This document shows positions 1 to 6,400 of a stretch of DNA of 8,005 bases, in pieces. The position numbers were made by a program, and so were the translations under genes. How positions within the stretch are numbered: the stretch's first letter is position 1; each line of letters begins with the position of its first letter. Origin of the DNA: an uncultured Mycoplasmatota bacterium (lineage in GTDB: Bacteria; Bacillota_I; Bacilli_A; RF39; UBA660); the NCBI GenBank assembly GCA_946407055.1, contig CAMJMP010000034.1, positions 1 through 8,005 on the forward strand, given 5' to 3'. The notes beneath the pieces are model-generated. The model ran no database searches. It saw only the letters and a program-made list of their open reading frames with translations, and was not told where the DNA came from.

Positions 1-1
1 T

Positions 2-58
2 TTATTAAGTTATGGCGATAAAGACGTTGAGACGTTCTTAGGAGTAGCAAGATGGTAG
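2..58 (+). CDS. 3' end of an upstream phage gene (partial)
   Basis: The only frame open across the first 58 bases reads LLSYGDKDVETFLGVARW and ends at TAG 56-58. The other two frames stop at once. The end overlaps the next gene's start codon (52) by 7 nt, the kind of translational coupling seen throughout this cluster. The fragment is too short to assign a family. By position it is probably another tail gene such as a tail-completion, tape-measure or chaperone protein, but that is inference. Its last sense codon is a TGG tryptophan and its stop is TAG. Confidence 0.6.
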   Translation, partial: LLSYGDKDVETFLGVARW

Positions 59-894
59 ATAAAGCTAAATTAATTGATAATTATATTTATTTTTATCACT
101 TGGAAAAATTCTGTGTATTGCCTTTATACCCAGAAACAATTACTGATACTTTAAATAGTACATTCCAGCCTACTAATGCATTATCAAGATCTGCTCCAGT
201 ATATACCTATTCTAATTCAGGGCCTAGAACAGTTACTATAAACCTAGATCTCCATCGTGATTTAATGAATGATGTTAATACTAACGTCAGTAACCTTAAA
301 ACAAATGTTGTAGAATTTAGGAATGAATATTATAATAACAGAGATGAAGATTACGTAGATATTCTTATTAAATATCTACAAAGTGTAGCTCTCCCGAAAT
401 ATCAGGTATATAATTCAGGTTCTAAGTCGGTTATACCTCCTATGGTAGCTATAAGATTTGGAAATGATATTTTCATTAAAGGAGTAGTTACTAGTGGAAT
501 AACTGTAACATATAAAAAGCCAATTTTAGTAGGAAACAAATATGCTATAGCTAATGTTAGCTTTACTGTTACTGAGACAGACCCATATGATGCAGACACA
601 GTAGTTCAGACAGGTTCCTTTAGAGGTATATCTAGTACATTTAAGAGTGGAATCTACAAGGATAACACAAGTTCATTAACTGGACAATATAGAGACTCTA
701 CTTCACCAGGTGGACCAGGTAATTCAGCCACGGCTTATAAGAATAACGATTTACAAAATATTACTGGTAGTGGTTTTGGAAATGTATATAAATCAAATGG
801 TGACTCAAATGCTTCAACTTCTAATAAATTATTAGATTATATGAAGAAACCTAATATTGATTTTGTAATTGGCGGAAAGGGGAGAAGATATTAA
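52..894 (+). CDS. Tail-tube-end / CIS-tube-like baseplate protein
   Basis: A 280-residue protein likely to sit at the junction of tail tube and baseplate, the role of the CIS_tube family in contractile injection systems and of gp48/gp54 in T4. Residues 20-70 hold the N-terminal signature: an LYPETI stretch, then RSAPVYTYSNSGPRT and an alternating hydrophobic strand (TVTINLDLH). Residues 128-176 hold the second half: IPPMVAIRFGN, then FIKGVV, then YAIANVSFTVTETDP. This matches the family pattern in which a PP-x-V-x-F-x-W/F-G strand precedes the tube-like beta sheet. Residues 200-265 are rich in Ser, Asn, Gly and Thr and look like a flexible tail. There is no signal peptide, membrane segment or tryptophan. 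The start at 52 is supported by AGGAG at 40-44, 7 nt upstream. The stop TAA shares its last A with the ATG of the LysM-like gene. Family-level assignment is fairly good; the exact T4 counterpart is uncertain. Confidence 0.72.
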   Translation: MVDKAKLIDNYIYFYHLEKFCVLPLYPETITDTLNSTFQPTNALSRSAPVYTYSNSGPRTVTINLDLHRDLMNDVNTNVSNLKTNVVEFRNEYYNNRDEDYVDILIKYLQSVALPKYQVYNSGSKSVIPPMVAIRFGNDIFIKGVVTSGITVTYKKPILVGNKYAIANVSFTVTETDPYDADTVVQTGSFRGISSTFKSGIYKDNTSSLTGQYRDSTSPGGPGNSATAYKNNDLQNITGSGFGNVYKSNGDSNASTSNKLLDYMKKPNIDFVIGGKGRRY

Positions 895-1211
895 TGGAAG
901 TATTAACTGATAGATCTATTAAAACTTATGACTATACCTCAAGGTATGCACCCTTCCCCTATTACTTTAATACTGAAGATAATAAATATGTTTACGGGTT
1001 AACTAGTCAACTTAGTTTAAATACTGAGTATACAATACATACGGTAGCTGATACTGATACGTTAGATTATTTAGCGTTCCATTATTATGGTAGACCTGAT
1101 TTATATTGAGTTATTGCAGACTTTAATAGAATTCAAGACCCATATATAAATTTAAGTGAGACTTATAACTTTATTTATATTCCATCTCTTTCTGGAGTAA
1201 GGTTCATGTAA
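894..1211 (+). CDS. LysM-fold gp53-like baseplate protein with in-frame TGA read as Trp
   Basis: Read with TGA at 1107-1109 as tryptophan, this is a 105-residue protein ending at TAA 1209-1211, 1 nt before the next ATG. With a standard stop it would be only 71 residues (894-1109). Residues 46-98 form a LysM-like domain: YTIHTVADTDTLDYLA, then HYYGRPDLY-W72-VIADFNRIQDPYI, then FIYIPS. LysM-like tail proteins and T4 baseplate wedge protein gp53 share the pattern YG-x-P-x-L-Y/W-W-V-[IL]-x-x-x-N-x-x-x-DP, and the TGA falls exactly on its invariant-looking tryptophan. Such proteins help join the tube/hub end to the wedges; they act structurally and do not cleave peptidoglycan. The start is set by GGAG at 881-884 and by the ATG overlapping the previous TAA. 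After the TGA there is no usable internal start: the only ATG, at 1206, is followed directly by TAA. Reading through is therefore the simplest interpretation. The mechanism (recoding, suppression or mutation) is open. Confidence 0.8.
1107..1109 (+). other. In-frame TGA codon, probable tryptophan
   Basis: Codon 72 of the LysM/gp53-like gene. The 33 codons after it are open to TAA 1209-1211 and encode the conserved second half of the domain (VIADFNRIQDP and FIYIPS), while the other two frames contain stops. Family conservation calls for Trp at this position. No selenocysteine-type context is evident, and Sec would not fit the motif. Confidence 0.8.
1194..1202 (+). promoter_or_regulatory. Ribosome binding site for the hub gene, inside the post-TGA coding stretch
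   Basis: GGAG at 1194-1197 and TAAGG at 1198-1202 lie 15 and 10 nt upstream of the ATG at 1213. Both sit inside the part of the LysM-like gene translated only if TGA 1107 is read through. Hub translation may therefore depend on whether ribosomes pass that TGA; this link is inference. Confidence 0.45.
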
Positions 1212-1212
1212 T

Positions 1213-2589
1213 ATGGCATTAGAATCAAGATTTAACAGTAATGAGCCTTCAGGGCCATCTTCTCCTAGTACTTCAGGATCTTCAATTTTAAGAGATATCC
1301 CTGGTTCAAGTACTGGTTCCAGAAGTGAGTCTAGAATAGGCTCTCTATTATCAAATACGGCCAGAGTTGAAGCTCCCTTTATCAGAGTAAGATTAGGTGG
1401 TTATACTTTTGGTGTATATGAAGAAAGACAGTCTGGAGTTGGAAACAATGGTCTCTATAAAAATATATCTACTAAATATCCTAATTTTGTTCAGTCATTA
1501 GAAATCAAAAAGATTAATGGTACAGTAAATCAGTATACTCTAAATATTTCATATCCGGTTACATATGAAAATGACCCAAACTTCTTTGAAAAGATTTTTA
1601 GTTCTATCTCACAAACCCGTTTAATAAGTATAGATTATGGTGATTTTGCTTTACCAGAATATATTTATAAAGATGAAGAAGCTATCATAACTAATGTTAC
1701 TACTTCATTCAATATGCAGAATACGGTCATTAACTATACAATATCTGCTACCAGTACAGCTTCACTAACTTTAAGTGGTTGTTATTCATTTGGCAATATA
1801 CATACTAAACCAAGTGATGAAATAAAGAGGTTATTATATAACCCTGAATATCATTTAACCGAAGTCTTTACAGGAATGAAAGATAAGGGATTGGTGATTC
1901 AAGAAGGATTAATTGCTGCCGATGATAAGATAGTAGATATTCCTACCTGTACAAATATTTCAGTATTGGATTATATTTCATTATTAGTATCATATATGAC
2001 TCCAGCAGGAAGCTCTGGTACCAGTGCTATTAAATCAAATGTTTATTCATTGACTACATATGAAGATACTTCAGGCTATTTTGGTGGTCCATATTTTAAG
2101 GTACAAAAAATTCAAAGTTCAACAAATACTTTAAATAAATTATGTACTTATGAAATAGATATTGGTTACCCAAGTGCTAATATTGTTACTAGTTTTTCAT
2201 TAGAAAATAATAGCAACTGGTCAATTTATTATAATTACAATAATTCATTGGGTAACTCTGATTATATTAAGAGGATAAATTCAACTGGTGAAATTGAATA
2301 TGAATTCTCACCATTGATTACTGGTACTAGATATGACCTTAATGAGGCAGATAAGTCTTGGTGGACGAAGGTTACTGAATTCCCAGTGCAGGCTACTATA
2401 AATTTAAAGGGGTTATTAAAACCAGCTATTTTAATGAATTATGTTAAATTAAACGTATGGTTTTATGGCCACAAACATATTTCTTCAGGGTATTACATTA
2501 TAACAGGCCAAACAGACCGGGTTGATTATGGCGGATATAGGACTACTCTTAAATTAACTAGAGTTGCTCCAGATGAGGAGATGATTTAA
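1213..2589 (+). CDS. Baseplate hub protein (gp27/gpD-like)
   Basis: A 458-residue protein likely to form the trimeric baseplate hub that holds the spike and continues into the tail tube. Residues 8-46 are a Ser/Pro/Gly-rich, probably disordered leader. The first folded part, about 53-145, carries a strand-rich region (FIRVRLGGYTFGVYE), then YPNFVQSLEIKKINGTVNQY and a DPNFFEKIF...ISIDYGDF segment, as in hub subunits of large contractile phages. Residues 198-265 (KPSDEIKRLL, LVIQEGLI, ISVLDYISLLVSYM) look like the helical middle domain. The C-terminal part, about 388-452, with FPVQATINLKG, SGYYIITGQ and YRTTLKLTR, resembles the closing beta domain of gp27/gpD proteins. The placement directly before an OB-fold spike gene is the classic hub-spike pair. 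It contains four TGG tryptophans. The start follows TAA 1209-1211 by 1 nt, and the stop TAA overlaps the next ATG by 1 nt. The assignment rests on motifs and gene order, so the family is likely rather than proven. Confidence 0.72.
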   Translation: MALESRFNSNEPSGPSSPSTSGSSILRDIPGSSTGSRSESRIGSLLSNTARVEAPFIRVRLGGYTFGVYEERQSGVGNNGLYKNISTKYPNFVQSLEIKKINGTVNQYTLNISYPVTYENDPNFFEKIFSSISQTRLISIDYGDFALPEYIYKDEEAIITNVTTSFNMQNTVINYTISATSTASLTLSGCYSFGNIHTKPSDEIKRLLYNPEYHLTEVFTGMKDKGLVIQEGLIAADDKIVDIPTCTNISVLDYISLLVSYMTPAGSSGTSAIKSNVYSLTTYEDTSGYFGGPYFKVQKIQSSTNTLNKLCTYEIDIGYPSANIVTSFSLENNSNWSIYYNYNNSLGNSDYIKRINSTGEIEYEFSPLITGTRYDLNEADKSWWTKVTEFPVQATINLKGLLKPAILMNYVKLNVWFYGHKHISSGYYIITGQTDRVDYGGYRTTLKLTRVAPDEEMI

Positions 2590-3002
2590 TGATATTAAAA
2601 GGTTATATTAAATCTTTACCTCCTAAAGGTTCAAATATCTTTAGAGTTAGAATTCCTTTTCTTGAAGATAATACAAGCAGAGAAATGGTTTTTGATTCTC
2701 TTTTATGTAATCAACCAGGAGAATATGCCGGCTATGAAGTTGGTGACTGTGTTTTTGTAATTTTTGAAAATGATAAATTAAACACTCCTGTAATATTAGG
2801 AAAATTATTTGTTGAAGAAAATAAAAATGTAAAAACTCATCATATAGTTAATGATTTGGAAGTAACCGGTAATGTTATCTTACCTGATAATACTATGGTT
2901 GGTGGTTATACTATAGAAGATATTTTTAAATTACAACAGGCAGCTTCAATAGCTGAACATGGTGAAGAACTGCCTTATAATTATGAATTAGTAGGAACAT
3001 GA
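2589..3002 (+). CDS. OB-fold baseplate spike protein (gp5/gpV N-terminal-like)
   Basis: A 137-residue protein whose first 75 residues resemble the OB-fold that connects hub and central spike (T4 gp5 N-terminal domain, P2 gpV, VgrG core). Seen: FRVRIPFLED at 18-27, the hallmark YEVGDCVFVIFEND at 49-62, and LNTPVILGKLF at 64-74. After it come a short beta segment (LEVTGNVILPD, MVGGYTIEDIF) and a charged tail. There is no lysozyme domain and no long beta-helix, so it is a minimal spike or adaptor. The tip must be another protein or be absent. The start is fixed by GAGGAG at 2575-2580, 8 nt upstream, and by the ATG/TAA overlap with the hub gene. The end shown is the TGA at 3000-3002. If TGA is read as Trp, as proposed for 1107, the protein gains Trp-Thr-Ala and ends at TAA 3009-3011. 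The extension is too short for homology to decide. Confidence 0.75.
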   Translation: MILKGYIKSLPPKGSNIFRVRIPFLEDNTSREMVFDSLLCNQPGEYAGYEVGDCVFVIFENDKLNTPVILGKLFVEENKNVKTHHIVNDLEVTGNVILPDNTMVGGYTIEDIFKLQQAASIAEHGEELPYNYELVGT

Positions 3003-3011
3003 ACAGCATAA
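3000..3011 (+). other. Possible TGA readthrough extension of the spike gene
   Basis: TGA 3000-3002 is followed in frame by ACA, GCA and TAA (3009-3011). It is either a normal TGA stop or a second Trp codon giving a three-residue extension. The TAA abuts the ribosome binding site of the next gene, which fits the tight stop/start packing seen elsewhere in the cluster. The sequence alone cannot settle it. Confidence 0.4.
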
Positions 3012-3016
3012 GGAGG
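3010..3016 (+). promoter_or_regulatory. Strong ribosome binding site of the gp25-like gene
   Basis: A near-perfect anti-16S match (AAGGAGG, preceded by T) lies 8 nt before the ATG at 3025. It decides that start and overlaps the alternative TAA stop of the spike gene. Its strength points to a host with canonical Shine-Dalgarno initiation. Confidence 0.8.
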
Positions 3017-3024
3017 AAGTAAAA

Positions 3025-3393
3025 ATGATATCAATACAATTCCCTAATATGTTTACTAGAACTACTACAAATGTTACAAAAGATTATTTTGCTAGTCTAC
3101 AAAATTTAAAAATGTTATTATATTCAAATAAGGGTGAATTATTTGGTGACCCTTATTTTGGTTCTAATTTAAAGAGATATCTATATGACCAGAATGATTC
3201 TATTTTAAGAGATATTCTTATAGATGATATTTATACGGCCATCGTTACTTTTATGCCACAGCTAAGAGTTGAAAGAAATGGCATTACTATTGTTAATGAT
3301 GGTGCTAAAATTATTGTAAACATTTCGGCTATTAATAGAGTTAACTATCAAACAGATCTTTATAGTTTAGTTTTATTAGATACGGTTGTTTAG
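3025..3393 (+). CDS. Baseplate wedge protein, gp25/GpW family
   Basis: A 122-residue protein of the GPW/gp25 family, the small conserved wedge component that sits near the hub and nucleates sheath assembly in contractile tails (T4 gp25, P2 gpW, TssE in type VI secretion). Seen: NLKMLLYSNKGELFGDPYFGSNLKRYLYDQND at about 27-58 (in pieces: NLKMLL, KGELFGDPYFGS, LKRYL), the family's GE-x-x-x-DP-x-FG-[ST] core. A helix follows (ILRDILIDDIYTAI), then strands PQLRVE, ITIV and KIIVNI. Length matches the family. Odd point: the family's EPR tripeptide, expected after the AI helix, reads MPQ here (residues 78-80). It is flanked by the spike gene upstream and the gp6-like wedge gene downstream, a common order for these modules. 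The stop is TAG. Despite the historical name 'gp25-like lysozyme', there is no basis to infer enzyme activity. Confidence 0.88.
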   Translation: MISIQFPNMFTRTTTNVTKDYFASLQNLKMLLYSNKGELFGDPYFGSNLKRYLYDQNDSILRDILIDDIYTAIVTFMPQLRVERNGITIVNDGAKIIVNISAINRVNYQTDLYSLVLLDTVV

Positions 3394-3411
3394 ATGTATA
3401 TTATATATAAT

Positions 3412-3417
3412 GGAGGG
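3412..3417 (+). promoter_or_regulatory. Ribosome binding site of the giant gp6-like gene
   Basis: GGAGGG lies 9 nt upstream of the ATG at 3427, in the 33-nt gap after the gp25-like gene. This is the longest untranslated gap in the window. It supports 3427 as the start and TAG 3391 as a true stop. Confidence 0.75.
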
Positions 3418-3426
3418 TAAATACGA

Positions 3427-6400
3427 ATGATTAATGATAACGATATTCAATTATCTAAGATGTCATTTACAGATAAAGATTTTGCTTCCCTTTATCCTGA
3501 CTTGCTTGATTTAGCAAGACAGTTAACAAATGAGTGGGATCCGAGCCAATCAACAAATGAATCAGATCCAGGTGTTGTCCTTTTAAAGGAAGGAGCTTTT
3601 ATTGCTGACCACAATAATTACAATATTGATAAGAATATTTTGGAAGCTTTTTTACCTTCTGCTACACAGGATAGATCTGTACGAAATATTACAGAAATGA
3701 ATGGTTATACACCTAGATATTATGTTTCAGCTACAGGTGATTTAACCTTAACTTATAACCCAGAGCAACCAACTGAAACTGGTTTCGTAATACCGGCATT
3801 TACAATAGTAGCTACGAATAAAGATGAAAATATCGCTTATACTCAGATATCTAATTTAAACATAAATAGGTCAGGAATTCCTTCTTCATGTAGATTCATG
3901 GAAGGTACCTTAAATACACTTGAAGTAAATGGTTCTGACCAGATTTTACTTGAAAATATTGATGAAAATAATAGGTTATATTTACCTAATATTTATATTG
4001 CTCAAAATGGTATTTTTATTAAAAACTATGGAGAAAGTGATAATAGTTTATGGACAAGAAATAACTATTTATCAACTCAGCCATTGGGTTCAAAGATTTA
4101 TAAATTCGATTTTGATTCAACCGTAAATTTACCATATATTGAATTTCCATCAGATATAGCTAATATCATTGATAATGGCTTATCAGTAAGGTATATTTCT
4201 ACAACTGGTTCTAGTGGTAATATTAAAGCTGGAGAAATCGTAAAGATTCAAACTCCAAAAGAGTATACCACATATGAAGGTACCCAGATTAATGTTAGTG
4301 ATGATTTTGAAGTATTAAATCAATCTGCCATAAATAATGGAAAAAACCCTGAAACTATCAACGAAATGTATCGTTCATTCCGTAAGGTAGTTGGTACTTT
4401 TGATACTTTAGTAACAACAAAGGATTATACCAATGCCATCTTTAATTTAGAAGATGACTACAATAAGCCGTTGATTTCGAATGATGTAGTAACTGATATT
4501 AAGAATGATTATAACTATGCTGCCAACGTAGTAACTTTTGACCAATATGGTGAATATTTTGAAAATGTCAGTTTAAATTCAATGATATATCACTTTGTAG
4601 GAAGTGAAAGTGAAGCTAGTCAAGACGGTGATATTTGGTATGATTCTGGTACATATAAGGTATTAAAGAATGGTCAACCAGTTACCTTGACTTCATTATC
4701 TTATCAAGATTTCGTAGCTGCATCAGAAAGTATGACTCCATATGATTTATGTATACATGCTTTAACTGCATTTAGTATGTCTGATTATTTGGCAAATATT
4801 CCAGGTAATGCTATAAATAAATCTTTTGAGCCAGCTGATATTCCTACTATTAATATAGTAAAGAATTCGTTAGGTGAATTAAAGTGTATTAATCACACAT
4901 TCAAAGATGTTGATTCTGATTCTATATATTGCTTTAAAAACTATGTACCATTAAATGTTACAATAACTCCATATACAAAAATTGGAGATAAGGACAAAAA
5001 AGAAATTTTCCAGAATATCTACAAAGCGTTATCTGAAAACTTTAACGCTAGAATGGTAGATTTTGGAGAAGAATTAAATTATGATGAAGTAGTAGATGTT
5101 TTAATTTCTGCTGATGACCGTATTAAAACAATACGTCTCGAAGATTTTGAATATAGGCCAGTAGCTGTTAAACTAGAAACAGGTTTACAAGGTGGAGATA
5201 TTATTTCAGAATATGACGTATATAGTCCTACTAATACTGAAATATTAGTAGACTTAGTAGCTAAGAATGTTTTGGCTGGTAGATTATGTTTATTTAATAT
5301 AGATGAGGATTTTGATTATCGATATGGCCAACAGGATTCACAAGTAATTGATGATGTAGTCGAAATTAAGACTGAGTCAAAGATCCCATTTAGCCCGGGA
5401 AGTGGTAGTACTCCACCGGCAGGTGAAGAAGTTATTATTTCTGAAGTACCATCAGGTGAAGATACTTCAGAAGGCGAATGGAGAATGATGATTACTTATG
5501 CTAACTCATTAAATCCTGGTGCTACTTTAAGTTTAACAGCAAATACTGAAAAAACTATACCTAATGGTGGAACGGTTTCAATCCAACCAGTATATTGGGT
5601 ATCAAATAGTAATTATACTTTAGCTGGCCCTGAAGAATTATATTTCTCTAATTCAGAGACAACAGATTATGTTACCTTAACTTATACAGGAAGTGCTACA
5701 TTATCTTCAACGGATGTCTTCTTAGATAGCGGGACACTCACTATAAGGCATCATACAATTAAATCTGCTGGTGGAACTGGAACAAATTTAAATTATGTAG
5801 TTCAAGATAATGAATTTATACAAATAGCTTACCCGAATTATTATTCAACAAAAGTATATCCGACTTATTGTTATTATAGATTCTATTTAAGTGGTAATAA
5901 TAATCAAAGCCAAGAAGGATTGTCTAATATTTATGTTGCTGCTAATAATGATTATAAATTAAAGTCTGGAGAACATTTAGTAGTTCTTTATTCAAAAGAT
6001 GGTGTCCAGCAAACAGATCAGTATGGCCCAGGTACTATTATAAAAACTTCTTTCGATATGTACTATACTGACTTTGCTAGAGGTACTACTACGAAGAAAA
6101 CTTATGATGCAGGAAATGGCTTTGGAAGTATTGAGGCCCAGTTCTTGGCTTTATCTGCTGGACAGCAAATAGAAATTAGAGAATTATTAGAAACTGTATT
6201 AAATAATATTTCTACTCCTTGTTTCTGGATAACCAATAATCCAGGTGATATATTATTTAAAGAAGGCGAACAATCAGTTATCTTAGGTTCAGGTGAATAC
6301 TTTATTTATAGTAATTCAGCCTATGATTCAATGGTAATTTTAGGAGCGGGAACTAAATTGACTAGGTCTTCTAGTGATACTACTCAATGGGCGTTAGGTG

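Noticed and set aside
402..599. Reverse-strand open frame of 65 codons inside the tube-end gene
   Set aside because: It lies wholly within a well-supported + strand gene, all neighbours are on the + strand, and the protein resembles no family. It is a shadow.
1107..1109. TGA as selenocysteine
   Set aside because: The site aligns to a conserved Trp in a structural LysM-like domain with no redox role, and I see no obvious stem-loop like a bacterial SECIS just downstream.
3025..3393. Lysozyme activity of the gp25-like protein
   Set aside because: The family's old name implies it, but these are structural wedge proteins and I see no catalytic site to support hydrolysis.
3394..3426. TATAAT at 3406-3411 as a promoter for the gp6-like gene
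   Set aside because: AT-rich gaps yield such hexamers by chance. No convincing -35 element lies at a proper distance upstream, and the gene fits a co-transcribed cluster.
3929..4126. Second + strand open frame of 65 codons within the gp6-like gene
   Set aside because: It overlaps conserved wedge coding sequence in another frame, and its Ile/Leu/Phe-rich composition is what frame-shifted AT-rich DNA gives.
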